DNA of 64,000 nucleotides. Source: Gammaproteobacteria bacterium (lineage in GTDB: Bacteria; Pseudomonadota; Gammaproteobacteria; Ga0077536). Every line of letters begins with the position of its first letter. Positions within the stretch are counted from its first letter, which is position 1. Positions 36,201 through 44,746 of this stretch are shown in pieces. The DNA is taken from positions 62,001-126,000 of the forward strand of contig SHZJ01000004.1 of assembly GCA_009692365.1 (NCBI GenBank), given 5' to 3'. Below the pieces are notes generated by a model, which searched no databases, was not told the DNA's origin, and saw only the letters and a list, made by a program, of their open reading frames with translations. The position numbers were made by a program, and so were the translations under genes.

Positions 36201-36336
36201 CGATGGTGTTTTCGGTTTTGGGATATTGCCGCACATCGAGGCTGACGATAGCGCGCAGACCCAGCACAAAAATCAGCAGGCTGACGACGCTCGCCAGCAC
36301 CGGCCGGCGGATGAAAATATCGGTGAAGTGATTCAC
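33286..36336 (-). CDS. RND (HAE1-family) multidrug efflux permease
   Basis: Proton-driven inner-membrane pump of 1016 residues, AcrB-like. It has an N-terminal helix (FIRRPVLASVVSLLIFVLGL), two large periplasmic loops, and two bundles of helices. GLVVDDAIVVVEN in helix 4 carries the proton-relay Asp pair, and a homologous Lys-bearing helix follows later. The sequence around SLDVRQYPKTENTIVTV resembles the MexF/MexQ-like and other two-gene HAE1 pumps. It overlaps the adaptor gene stop by 4 bp. No outer-membrane factor gene is linked, so a TolC-like channel must come from elsewhere. The substrates are unknown. Confidence 0.93.
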   Translation of the reverse strand: MNHFTDIFIRRPVLASVVSLLIFVLGLRAIVSLDVRQYPKTENTIVTVRTPYPGASSELVKGFITTPLQQAIAEADGIDYITSSSKQGLSTIEVYMKLNYDAHAAVSEIQSKVASQRNVLPEQADDPIIESVTGDATALMYIAFYSTSMSRQQIADYLLRVVRPQLQAITGVAKAQIFGNQAFAMRIWLDPRRMAAHNVTANDVREVLEKNNYLAGVGATRGKLVAMDLTTTTDVNRTQDFNDLVVRTQNNALVRIGDVARAELGAEDYNSTSLYKNKTATYIGIDAAPGANPLAVAARVRAVMPVLKTQMPSDLEVYIPYDASVFIQESIWEVFTSLAESLLIVLLVIYLSLGSLRAAVIPAIAVPLSVVGAAFLMFLMGFSINLLTLLAMVLAIGLVVDDAIVVVENVHRHIAQGKTRREAALVGARELWLPIIAMTTTLMAVYAPVGFMGGLVGTLFTEFAFSLAGAVLISGVVALTLSPMLASRILSDGPPSGFERRVEHGFNALAELYRGFLRRHLPYWPVFVAFALCVLLSLFPLYLTSQKELAPNEDQGVLLVASRGPETATIDYTRRYVDDTLATYEKIPEYFESFSILGYGGSPNIAFGGFKIVPIAKRERSQQQVLEDLQARLNRQVGQQVAAFPRPSLPGAGRGLPVQFVVRSPGDYASLDRAVDDLLATAMKSGKFMFLQKSVEFARPKTTLVIDRNRAAILDISMENIGRELATALGGNNVNWFNLEGRSYKVIAQVEDHFRANQELLDTYYLRAGSGELVPMSALVSFEQSVEPSERTQFQQLNSLTLQGIAAPGVAMGDALDYLQDTAGTLLASGYSYDFAGSSRQYRQEGNALVVTLFLAAFVIYLVLAAQFESWRDPLIILMSVPMSIAGALAFINLGYATINIYTQVGLITLIGLVTKNGILIVEFANHLQRTQHLSKIEAAIAGATTRLRPILMTTVTMIMAMLPLLAAMGPGAMSRSHIGLTIAAGLGIGTLFTLFVVPAFYVWLATDHRGLSPST

Positions 36337-37424
36337 GGGCCCGCCGCCGCGCCCACGGGGCTAGTGGCGATAACGACGTTAAGGTCGTTGCGGAGTTTGT
36401 TTTGTCCCACGGCCACGACGCGTTCTCCGGCGCTGAGACCTTTGCTCACGGCGACCCAGCCGGCCCGGACTTCGCCCGTGGTGATCGGCCGCCGGTTGAC
36501 CTTCAGCCCGCCGTCGTGGCGCTCGATAACAAACACGGAACTGCCGTAAGGGCTGTAAGTGACTGCGGTTTCGGGCACGACCAGCACCTCATCCTCGGTG
36601 GTTTCCACGAGGTTCACTTCGGCGAACATCCCCGGGCGCAGTTTGCCCTCGGGGTTGGGCAGTTTGGCCCGTACCTTAACCATCCGGGTCGCGACATCCA
36701 CTGCCGGATCGATGGCAGTCACGTGGCTGGTAAACACTTCGTCGGGGCGCGCCTGGACGCGCACAGTGGCCGTTTGGTCCTTCGCGATGCGGGTGATGAA
36801 ACGCTCGGGCAGCCGAAAATCGACGAACATCGGGTCCATGGCTTGCAGCGTCACCACCGGCGAGCCGGGTGCCAGGTAATCGCCGAGATCGATGCGTCGG
36901 ATGCCAAGTGTGCCGGTAATCGGGGCGCGGATGGATTTTTTAGCAAGGTAGGCTCGTTTGGCTGCGACCAAGGCGTCTGCCTCGGCGCGTCGGGCGGCAG
37001 CTTCGTCGTACTGGGCGCGCGACATCGTGTGTTTACGCTGGAGTTCTGCGGCCCGCTGGAACTGAATGTCGGCCAGCCGGAGCAGGGCTTCGTGGCCCCG
37101 CAGTTCGGCCTCATCGATGCTGGCATCGAGCGTTACCAGCACGTCGCCCGCGTGCACTTCTTTACCCGATTCAAAATGGATGGCCGCGATTTGCCCCGGC
37201 ACTTCGCTCATCACGTGCACGTCTTGCACCGCGCTGAGGGAACCCACAGCAAACAAAGAACGGCCCCAACGCTGGGTCTCAACGGTTGCGGCGGCGATCT
37301 GGGTGGGCGGCTGCGGCTGGGAAAACTGAGCCTTCATGGCCGTAATTTGCCGATATTTGGCGAGCCCGAGGCCACCGAAGAGGAGCACTGAGACAAGGAT
37401 TAAGACGAGTACGCGGTTAACCAT
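36333..37424 (-). CDS. RND efflux periplasmic adaptor (membrane fusion protein)
   Basis: A 363-residue adaptor bridging the RND pump to an outer-membrane channel. It begins with a membrane anchor or signal (VNRVLVLILVSVLLFGGLGLA). The lipoyl-like half-motifs follow (HVMSEVPGQIAAIHFESGKEVHAGDVLVTLD), then an alpha-hairpin (LRLADIQFQRAAELQRK and onward), a second lipoyl half (IRAPITGTLGIRRIDLGDYL) and beta-barrel/MP domains. No lipobox is present. It is first in the minus-strand operon with the pump; no TetR or other regulator is adjacent. The family is HlyD/AcrA-like with high certainty. Confidence 0.92.
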   Translation of the reverse strand: MVNRVLVLILVSVLLFGGLGLAKYRQITAMKAQFSQPQPPTQIAAATVETQRWGRSLFAVGSLSAVQDVHVMSEVPGQIAAIHFESGKEVHAGDVLVTLDASIDEAELRGHEALLRLADIQFQRAAELQRKHTMSRAQYDEAAARRAEADALVAAKRAYLAKKSIRAPITGTLGIRRIDLGDYLAPGSPVVTLQAMDPMFVDFRLPERFITRIAKDQTATVRVQARPDEVFTSHVTAIDPAVDVATRMVKVRAKLPNPEGKLRPGMFAEVNLVETTEDEVLVVPETAVTYSPYGSSVFVIERHDGGLKVNRRPITTGEVRAGWVAVSKGLSAGERVVAVGQNKLRNDLNVVIATSPVGAAAGP

Positions 37425-37543
37425 GGCGGGGCCTGTTTAGGAGGCAGTGGGGGGACGGGCTGGCCGGTCGCGGGCCAGCGCGGTCATGGGAGGTGGGCAG
37501 TTTAGCAGTTTCGCGCCATGCCCCACCGGCCGCGCGGCGGGCC

Positions 37544-38515
37544 TCAAGCCGATAGCGCGCCGCTCAGCACGCCGAGGTGACGGGCAATACATTCGCCGGT
37601 GCGCTGCAGGTGATAGCCACCTTCCAGCAGCGAGAGCACCCGCCCCCCGGCGTGCAGCGCGGCGACTTCCATGACACGCGCGGTCATCCAGCCATAGCAG
37701 TCGGTCGACAAATTGACCGCGGCCAGCGGGTCGTCACGATGCGCATCGAAGCCGGCCGAAATCAGCACGACTTCGGGCTGGAACTGCGTGAGGGCGGGCA
37801 GCACCCGGGCGTGGAAGGCCGCCTCATAATCCGCATCGGTGGCGCCCGCCGCCATGGGACAGTTGAGCGTGGCGCCGCTGCCCGCACCCTGCCCGGTTTC
37901 GGCCGCGCCGCCCGTGCCCGGGTAGTAGGGGTATTGATGCAGACTCACGTAGAGCACCGAGGGATCGCTTTCAAAACTGTGCTGCGTCCCATTGCCGTGG
38001 TGGACATCCCAGTCGAGGATCGCGACTTTGTCTAGCCCGTACTGGCGCTGCAGATAGCGGGCCAGAATCGCCACGTTGTTGAACAGGCAGAACCCCAGCG
38101 CAGCGGCGGTTTCCGCGTGATGCCCCGGCGGGCGGACCAAACCGAAACCGTTGCGGATTTCGCCGCTCATCAGGGCATCGGCTAGCCGTAACCCCGCGCC
38201 GGCGGCGAGCAGCGCGGCGTCAAACGACTGGGCTGAAATGGCAACATCCGGGGTGTCCAAAAACGGCGCGCCCTGCGCGCAGGCTTGGGCCGCCCGTTGG
38301 ATGTAGGCCAGCCGATGGGTGGTCTCGAGCCAGCTGAGGTCGGGCGGCTCGGCCGTGAGCGTGCGCAGCTGGGTGTGCCATGGCTGGCGGGCGAGCTCAG
38401 CGCGCGCCGCCGTGAGCCGCGCGGGCCGCTCCGGGTGACCGGCGCCGGTGTCGTGGGCCAGAAACAAAGGGTCGTATAGCAAACCGGTTGGCAGCAGGCT
38501 GGGGGTCGTCAACAC
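37544..38515 (-). CDS. histone deacetylase-family (acetylpolyamine amidohydrolase-like) protein
   Basis: Zn-dependent deacetylase of 323 residues, bacterial class II HDAC-like. Active-site segments are present in order: GHPERPARL near 25, the tandem His of RPPGHHAE, the ILDWDVHHGNGTQ zinc ligands, SLHQYPYYPGTG, and ISAGFDAHRDDPLA with the third ligand Asp. LLEGGYHL supplies the C-terminal GGY signature. Bacterial members deacetylate polyamines or other small acetyl-amides, or cleave N-acyl groups. It starts with GTG at 38515. The gene is followed on the same strand by the RND set but has no stated link with it. Confidence 0.9.
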   Translation of the reverse strand: MLTTPSLLPTGLLYDPLFLAHDTGAGHPERPARLTAARAELARQPWHTQLRTLTAEPPDLSWLETTHRLAYIQRAAQACAQGAPFLDTPDVAISAQSFDAALLAAGAGLRLADALMSGEIRNGFGLVRPPGHHAETAAALGFCLFNNVAILARYLQRQYGLDKVAILDWDVHHGNGTQHSFESDPSVLYVSLHQYPYYPGTGGAAETGQGAGSGATLNCPMAAGATDADYEAAFHARVLPALTQFQPEVVLISAGFDAHRDDPLAAVNLSTDCYGWMTARVMEVAALHAGGRVLSLLEGGYHLQRTGECIARHLGVLSGALSA

Positions 38516-38660
38516 AGCTTGGCCCTCGGCGCGGCGCGGGTCGCGGGGGGCAGCGTGGGCGCTGCGCGCACGGCGGGCGGGTCTGCCGCTCGCCGCGCGG
38601 CCTGCGGCCGAGCCGCCTGGCGCATCACGTGGGGCGGTGGTCTTGCCAAGGTGTCGGCAC

Positions 38661-40823
38661 TCAGCGGGTCGCTGGTGGCGCGTTCGTCGTTGGCACTGCA
38701 GGCGGGGTCAGAGTGGCCGCCTGGGCGCTAGTCGGGGCGCTCAGCTCGACCTCGTCGCGCAGCACTTTGGAGGCTTCTTCCAACACGACATCAAAGTCGC
38801 CCGCCGGCTCGTCGCGCTCCTCGGCGTCGGGGCCGCTGGCGTCTTCGTCGTCCTCTTCCTCCAGCGTCGGCGCGGCCGGGAGTGCCGGCTTGCCGTGGGC
38901 GACGCGGATGGCGTTTTCGCGGGTGCGCTGGTCTAGCCGCGACTGGAGATGTTCTTGGCGGCGCTGTGTCTCCAGCAGGGAGACGGATTTCCTATCGGTC
39001 ACTTCCTGTACCGCGCGTTCTTGATCCAGCAGCGCGAGATAGGCCTTGTCGGTTTTGACGCGGGCCTCGTGCTGGGCCTGCAGCTGCGCCAGATGCGGCA
39101 AGTGATCGGTGTTGGGAACGAATTCTGCCGGCGGGATATGCGCAAAAGGCAGCGCCTGTTTGAGCGCACGTTCGCCCTGATCTTTGGTGCTGAGGTTGGA
39201 GGGGAATACCACATCTGGAATGACGCCGAGATGTTGCGTGCTGTCGCCGTCCACCCGAAAAAATTGTGCGATCGTGGCTTTGAGTTGCCCCAGTTTGCCT
39301 GTGGACTCCTCGTCGAAGCGGTTGAGGTCGACCAGGTTCTGGACGGTGCCTTTACCGAAGGTTGTTTCGCCGAGGATCAGGCCCCGCCGGTAGTCTTGAA
39401 TGGCGGCCGCAAAAATTTCTGAGGCCGAGGCGCTGTTGCGGTCTACCAGCACCGCGAGGGGGCCGGCATAGGCCACGGCCTCGTCGTTGTCTTTCTCTAA
39501 CTGCACCCGGCCCTGTGAATTGCGGACTTGGACCACCGGGCCGCTGGGGATAAACAGTCCGGTGAGCTCGACCGCCTCGGGCAGCGAGCCACCGCCGTTG
39601 CTGCGCAGGTCGATGATCAGTCCGATGACGCCTTCTTTCGTCAATTCCGCGATGAGGCGGCGCACATCCCGCGTGGTGCTGCGGTAATTTTCGTCCCCGC
39701 GCATCCGGGCTTCGAAATCCATGTAGAAAGTGGGGATTTCCACCACCCCAATTTTCTGCGGGCCGTTGGGACCCTCGACTTCCAGCACTTTGCGCCGGGC
39801 CGCCTGGTCTTCCAGTTGAATGGTGTTGCGGGTCAGGCTGATGAGCTTGGCCGGGCCGTCGGGGCCGGCGTTTTTGGGCAAGATCTGCAGGCGCACGATG
39901 GAGTCTTTGGGGCCGCGGATTAAATCGACTACTTCATCCAGACGCCAGCCGACGACGTCCACTAGCTCCCCTGCGGCACCCTGACCAATGCCGCTGATGC
40001 GGTCGCCTTTTTGCAGTTTATGGCTGAGATCGGCGGGGCCGCCTTTCACCACTTCGTTAACGATGGTGTACTCGTTATCGCTTTGGAGTACCGCGCCGAT
40101 GCCCTCCAGCGACAGGCTCATCCGAATTTTGAAATTCTCGGAGGTCCGGGGCGAGAAATAGGAACTGTGCGGGTCGATCGCCGTGGTGTAAGCATTGATG
40201 AAGGTTTGGAACACATCCTCGCTGTTGTACTGGGCGGTCTGGCGGACGATGCCTTGGTAGCGCTTGCTCAGGGTTTCGACAATCTTGGCCGGTTTGCGTC
40301 CCGACAGCTTTAGCGACAGCACGTCGTTCTTCAGGCGCTTGCGCCAGAGTTCGTCGAGTTCGGCTTCGTTTTTAGCCCAGGCCACTGTTTCACGCTGGAA
40401 TTCAAAGCTCTCGTCGAGCGTGAAGTCGATGGGGGCGGCGAGGCTGGCGAGGGTTTTCGTCATCCGAGCGGTCACCCGTTGCCGGAAGCGAACAAATATA
40501 TCGAAGACGGACTGCAGGTCGGAATTGCGCAAATCGTCGTCGAGTTCATGCGCGTAGGCGCTAAATTCGTCGATGTCCGACTGGATGAAATAGCTCTTGC
40601 TGGGGTCGAGGGCCGTCAGGTAGTTGTCGAAAATTGTCTGCGAGAGCTGGTCGTCCAGCGGCGCCTTCTTGTAGTGATAGTTGCTGATGAAGTGAGTGAT
40701 GAGCCGCGTGGCGCGGCGATGTTCAGCCTGCGGGGTGAGGTCTGTCAGGGGCACCACCGGCGCGAGGGCGTAGGTGACGGCAGAAAATCCCAGCAGCACC
40801 GCGGCGGCGAACAAATTTTTCAT
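38661..40823 (-). CDS. prc: carboxy-terminal processing (tail-specific) protease Prc
   Basis: Periplasmic S41 protease that trims C-termini and degrades tagged proteins. The 720-residue length matches E. coli Prc/Tsp. A signal sequence (KNLFAAAVLLGFSAVTYALA) starts at ATG 40823; the open TTG six codons upstream is less likely. The PDZ domain (LSLEGIGAVLQ to KGDRI) is near 238-275. The Ser/Lys dyad is Ser466 (NSASASE) and Lys491 (TTFGKGTVQ), with the same 25-residue spacing as E. coli. The C-terminal 70 residues include an acidic stretch (EEEDDEDASGPDAEERDE) and a Pro/Thr-rich tail that look specific to this lineage. Confidence 0.95.
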   Translation of the reverse strand: MKNLFAAAVLLGFSAVTYALAPVVPLTDLTPQAEHRRATRLITHFISNYHYKKAPLDDQLSQTIFDNYLTALDPSKSYFIQSDIDEFSAYAHELDDDLRNSDLQSVFDIFVRFRQRVTARMTKTLASLAAPIDFTLDESFEFQRETVAWAKNEAELDELWRKRLKNDVLSLKLSGRKPAKIVETLSKRYQGIVRQTAQYNSEDVFQTFINAYTTAIDPHSSYFSPRTSENFKIRMSLSLEGIGAVLQSDNEYTIVNEVVKGGPADLSHKLQKGDRISGIGQGAAGELVDVVGWRLDEVVDLIRGPKDSIVRLQILPKNAGPDGPAKLISLTRNTIQLEDQAARRKVLEVEGPNGPQKIGVVEIPTFYMDFEARMRGDENYRSTTRDVRRLIAELTKEGVIGLIIDLRSNGGGSLPEAVELTGLFIPSGPVVQVRNSQGRVQLEKDNDEAVAYAGPLAVLVDRNSASASEIFAAAIQDYRRGLILGETTFGKGTVQNLVDLNRFDEESTGKLGQLKATIAQFFRVDGDSTQHLGVIPDVVFPSNLSTKDQGERALKQALPFAHIPPAEFVPNTDHLPHLAQLQAQHEARVKTDKAYLALLDQERAVQEVTDRKSVSLLETQRRQEHLQSRLDQRTRENAIRVAHGKPALPAAPTLEEEDDEDASGPDAEERDEPAGDFDVVLEEASKVLRDEVELSAPTSAQAATLTPPAVPTTNAPPATR

Positions 40824-40995
40824 GCGATTAGTGGTTAACAACTGTAGATTGAAGGGCGCCGGCGACGGAACCTAGGGTTGGAGACGGTGCGCCGCTAGTG
40901 TAGCGTAACCAGTGGTCGGGTAGCGGCGCAGATCTGCTGGCTGCCCCCGGCGGCCGCCAATAAGGCGCGCACCTGGCGAACCTTGCAAGGAATGT

Positions 40996-42102
40996 ATGAC
41001 GACTGCCCATGTCCCCACCTTCGTCCAGACAGAGTCCGACCTGCTCGACGCCGTGGCGGTGCTCGAAGGTGCGCGCCGCTGGGCGCTGGATACCGAGTTT
41101 ATGCGGGTCGACACCTACTTCCCGCAGTTGTGCCTGCTACAGATCGCCAGCGAGACGCACACTTTCTGCATCGACCCCATCGCCGTGCCGGACCTCTCGG
41201 CGCTGGACGGTGCGCTGCAGAGTCCGCTGTGCCTGAAGGTGATGCACGCCGCCCGTCAGGACCTGGAAGTACTCGCCGTGCACGGCGGCCACCAGATCAG
41301 CGCGCTGGCCGATACCCAAGTGGCCGCGGCGTTGCTCGGCTTGCCCGAGCAGGTGGGTTATGCCTGGCTGGTGGAGCACTACCGCGGCGTGGTGCTCGAT
41401 AAATCACAAACCCGCACCGATTGGGCCCGGCGACCGCTCACCGACGCCCAGTGGCGGTACGCGGCGCAAGACGTCGAATGGCTGCTGTCGGTGTGGGATG
41501 AAATGGCGGCGGCCCTGGCAACCCAAGGCAAGCTGGCTTGGCTAGAAGAGGAATGCCTGCGGGTTCCCGCCGAGGAAAATCAGCCAGTCTGGCAGCGCCT
41601 GAAAGGTATTGCGCAGTTTGTCGGGGCGGGGTTGGCGGTGGCGCAGGCGGTCTGCAAATGGCGTGAATCCGTGGCCCGTGAAGTCAATCGACCGCGCACT
41701 TGGATTTTGCGAGATGAAACCGTCTTAGCGTTCGCCCGTTCCCTGCCGCATTCGGTGAGCGAATTGGCGCGTCTGCCGGGCATGCCGCCCGCGACGGTGC
41801 GCCGCTACGGGGAGCTGTTGTTGCAGTTGGGCCGCGAGGCGGCGGCGCGCGGGCCCACCGGGGAACCGATGTTGGTAGTCAAGCTCAGCAGCGCACAGTC
41901 GGCAGCCCTGGTGCGGGCGCAAGAAATGATCCGCCTGCGGGCCATCGAACTCAGCGTGGCCCCCACTTTGCTGGCCGCTCGGCGTGATTTGGAGCGACTA
42001 CTCGGTGGCCAGCCGGTGCCTAAATTGACTACCGGCTGGCGCGCGCAAGTGCTCGAGGCGGCGTTGTCTGTGCTGCGGGAAGCCAGCACCAGCGCCAAGT
42101 GA
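40996..42102 (+). CDS. rnd: ribonuclease D
   Basis: 3'-5' exoribonuclease that trims the 3' ends of tRNA precursors. The 368 residues hold the DEDD exonuclease domain: DTEF with Asp32/Glu34, HAARQDLEVL, and the Tyr-type motif III RYAAQDVEWL. HRDC-like helical domains follow (ENQPVWQRLKGI and LPGMPPATVRRYGEL). It is divergent from prc with about 170 bp between starts and convergent with the FKBP gene. The ribosome site is AAGGA, 6-10 bp before ATG 40996. Confidence 0.95.
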   Translation: MTTAHVPTFVQTESDLLDAVAVLEGARRWALDTEFMRVDTYFPQLCLLQIASETHTFCIDPIAVPDLSALDGALQSPLCLKVMHAARQDLEVLAVHGGHQISALADTQVAAALLGLPEQVGYAWLVEHYRGVVLDKSQTRTDWARRPLTDAQWRYAAQDVEWLLSVWDEMAAALATQGKLAWLEEECLRVPAEENQPVWQRLKGIAQFVGAGLAVAQAVCKWRESVAREVNRPRTWILRDETVLAFARSLPHSVSELARLPGMPPATVRRYGELLLQLGREAAARGPTGEPMLVVKLSSAQSAALVRAQEMIRLRAIELSVAPTLLAARRDLERLLGGQPVPKLTTGWRAQVLEAALSVLREASTSAK

Positions 42103-42109
42103 AGCGCCG

Positions 42110-42784
42110 TTATTTCTTGATTTCCAGCAGTTCTATCTCAAAGAGCAGCGTCTGGTTGGGGCCGATGGAGCCGGAACCCTTGGGGCCGTAAGCCAGACTA
42201 GACGGCACCGTGATTTCCCACACCGAGCCCACGCTCATCAGCGGGATCGCCTCTTGCCAGCCCTTGATAACGCTACTCAGGGGCAGCGTGGCCGGCTCTC
42301 CGCGTCGCCGTGAACTGTCAAATTCGCTCCCGTCGATGAAAGTTCCCACGTAATGGGCGACCACCGTAGCGCCGGCTTTGGGATGCGGACCCGTGCCTTT
42401 GCGCACTTCCTTGTATTGCAGCCCGTTGGGTAACTCGACCACGCCCTTGGTTTGCTTGTTCTTAGCCACATAGGCGCGGCCGGCCTCGAGGTTGGTTTTG
42501 GCATCGGCGGCCATGCGCTCGTTGACCGACTTTGAAGCGTTTTCCAGCGCCGTTTCAAACTCCGTTTGGGTCAAACGGGGCCGGGTTTTTTCGAGCGCGT
42601 CGCGCACGCCCAGCACAAAGGCATCCACGTCCAGCGTCACGCCCTGCCGGGCGATGCTTTGCGCGCTCGTCACGCCAATGGCGTAGCTGCTTTTTTTGAC
42701 GTCGGAATCCAGCGCCGTGCTGTCTTGCGCACAGGCATGGCTGGCCGTGAGCAGCCCACAGGCGGCCAGTAGATAGAATTTCAT
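42110..42784 (-). CDS. FKBP-type peptidyl-prolyl isomerase, exported (FkpA/Mip-like)
   Basis: Periplasmic proline isomerase and chaperone of 224 residues. A signal peptide (MKFYLLAACGLLTASHACA) is followed by the helical FKBP_N dimerisation domain (SYAIGVTSAQSIARQGVTLDVDAFVLG) to about residue 110. The FKBP domain follows: GTGPHPKAGATVVAHYVGTFIDGSEFDSS, the VIKGWQEAIPLM loop and LAYGPKGSG. The C-terminus LLFEIELLEIKK is canonical. The order matches FkpA, FklB and Mip. It is 7 bp from the convergent rnd stop. Confidence 0.94.
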   Translation of the reverse strand: MKFYLLAACGLLTASHACAQDSTALDSDVKKSSYAIGVTSAQSIARQGVTLDVDAFVLGVRDALEKTRPRLTQTEFETALENASKSVNERMAADAKTNLEAGRAYVAKNKQTKGVVELPNGLQYKEVRKGTGPHPKAGATVVAHYVGTFIDGSEFDSSRRRGEPATLPLSSVIKGWQEAIPLMSVGSVWEITVPSSLAYGPKGSGSIGPNQTLLFEIELLEIKK

Positions 42785-42898
42785 GAAATAGAAGCTCCTG
42801 AGAGAAACGAATATAAAACGAGAGAAACAAGGCTGACTTCGGGTCGCGGCGGGGGCGCTAACCGGCAGCAGGTATTTTTTCCGGCGGTAGTCTAGCCC

Positions 42899-44485
42899 TT
42901 ACTGGAGCTGCATGGCGGTAAATTTAAGCACGGCTCGAGTTCCCACTACGGTCATGGCGAGCGTCGTCCCCGCCGGCAACACGACGCAGTCCCCGCCCTT
43001 GATGCTCATCGTGTGTCCTTCGAGTTCGAGGCACAGTTCCCCGGTCAGCACGGCGATGATGGAGTCTGCTTCGAACGTTTGGGATTCCGTCGGGCTGCCA
43101 GCGGCCAACACCTGGCGGTGTGTGTCGTAACCCCAGACCAGTAGTTTCTGGGTCATGGCTTGCTCGCTAAGTAGCCCGTTCGTCGCCTGATCCCAGCGTT
43201 CGATCCGCAACGCACTGAGGGGCCGGTAGGCGGTCACCGTGTTGCCTTCCTGAAAATTGGCCTCGTAGAGCGCGGCTTCAGTGCGCCTCAGCAGTTCTTC
43301 AAAGCTTCGGTTTTTCGCCGGCTTGACGGTGGCCACGCCAATATGAGTGGTCAGTGTCTGGCCAGCTTTTGCCCGGACGTGCGGGATGTTGGCGTTGGCG
43401 ACTTTCGTTCGCAGGGCTTCGGCCAAGCGTTCGGCGTTGCGGGCATCGCAGTTGGGCAGCAGCAGCGCCAGACGGGTTTCGTCGTAGCGCGCCGCGGTGT
43501 CGCCAGCGCGGCGGCCGAATCCGCGCAGGCTCAGCCCCAAGCGTTTAAACAAGGCATCGGCCGACGGGCGGCTATAGGCCTCCACGTAGGCGTCCATGTC
43601 GTCCAGCTCGAGGATGATCAGCGACATCAGCTTGCCTTCGCGGAACGCACGTCGCCATTCGGCGTCGACGCTGGACTCAAAGTGGCGGCGATTGTCCAGC
43701 CCGGTCACCTGATCGATGGGGGAGACCCGCGTGAGCATGTCTGCCAGGGCTTTTGACTTGCCCTGCGCCATGCCGACATCTGCCGACAGGCGCCGCAGTT
43801 CGATTTCGGCTTCCTCGCATTTCTGCAGCGTGGCTTTTGTTTCAACCTGAAGTTTGCCCACCTGCTCCCGGCGCTGGTCGAGATACAGGCGCAATTGTTC
43901 GGTTTCCTCGGCGGCCGCCGCCACCAGCCAAGACGCCTGCCGGCGCCGCCACGCGCCTGCTACTAGCACCACGCTCACACCTAGCAGCGCGCTCATGAAG
44001 GGGATGCTGGCGCCGCTGGGGAGCTGGCTTAAGGCCAGCAGTGGTGGTCCTAGCACGCTTAAATTGACCGCCCAAACGACCGGCACAGCGCCACCGTAAA
44101 CGCTCAGGGAGAGCGCCCCGAGCGCGACCAGCAGCAGCAGCAAAGGGCCAGCCGCCGCCGCGCCGGACTGCCAGACGATCCACGCGGCGAGCCCGCCGAA
44201 GGCGAGCCCAGTGGCCGCGAGGCTGATGATGAAGGGCATAAAAATGGTCTGCCCGAGGTCGGGCTGGGCGGCGAATTTTTCTAGCAGCATGAAGCGTGCG
44301 AGGTAAGTGAGACCGCAGCCCACCAGCCAGCCTGCCAGCACCTCGAGGGTGATGTTCGCCGCGGCGATGCCGGCGGCCAACAGCATGAGGCCCACGCCCC
44401 CCACGCACTCCAGCCGACCAGCGCGCAGCGGTTCGTCGAGCTGCAAAGCCGTGATCTTGCTGCTAGTGGCGTCGCTAAGGTCCAT
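42899..44485 (-). CDS. membrane protein with a degenerate GGDEF domain and C-terminal cupin
   Basis: A 528-residue protein. About six membrane helices lie at 28-180, a coiled coil at 192-250, and a GGDEF-fold domain at about 252-420 (SPIDQVTGLDNRRHFE is the normal start). A cupin-like barrel at about 448-525 ends it (SIIAVLTGELCLELEG, IKGGDCVVLPAGTTL). The signature that should read ARY-GGEEF-ALLLP reads ARY-DETRL-ALLLP (331-344). The usual FK-x-x-ND-x-x-GH segment is also altered, so cyclic-di-GMP synthesis is unlikely. It may bind GTP or act by protein contact. The cupin could sense a small ligand. It is monocistronic. Confidence 0.85.
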   Translation of the reverse strand: MDLSDATSSKITALQLDEPLRAGRLECVGGVGLMLLAAGIAAANITLEVLAGWLVGCGLTYLARFMLLEKFAAQPDLGQTIFMPFIISLAATGLAFGGLAAWIVWQSGAAAAGPLLLLLVALGALSLSVYGGAVPVVWAVNLSVLGPPLLALSQLPSGASIPFMSALLGVSVVLVAGAWRRRQASWLVAAAAEETEQLRLYLDQRREQVGKLQVETKATLQKCEEAEIELRRLSADVGMAQGKSKALADMLTRVSPIDQVTGLDNRRHFESSVDAEWRRAFREGKLMSLIILELDDMDAYVEAYSRPSADALFKRLGLSLRGFGRRAGDTAARYDETRLALLLPNCDARNAERLAEALRTKVANANIPHVRAKAGQTLTTHIGVATVKPAKNRSFEELLRRTEAALYEANFQEGNTVTAYRPLSALRIERWDQATNGLLSEQAMTQKLLVWGYDTHRQVLAAGSPTESQTFEADSIIAVLTGELCLELEGHTMSIKGGDCVVLPAGTTLAMTVVGTRAVLKFTAMQLQ

Positions 44486-44746
44486 GTGGATTTTTTACAG
44501 CTACCGATTGCAGAGCAGTTTTTCGCCCGTCTTAAACCCGCGACCCGAGCAACCAGCCGACACCTCTAAAAAGTCTACTGGGATTCATAAGTTTCTGACA
44601 GTGTTTTTTAGAAGTCAGTTGCTTACAATTTATTCTTAATCTCACTTAATCTCACGACGTACTGCTTTATGGCGCACGCTCGACGCGGCTTGCGAGCGGC
44701 GTGTCGGCACTAATGGCAGACCCGCCTGGGGCGATCTGCCGTTGGC

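Noticed and set aside
36402-37391. 329-residue plus-strand frame opposite the membrane fusion protein
   Set aside because: Antisense to a clear adaptor gene, no ribosome site, no domain.
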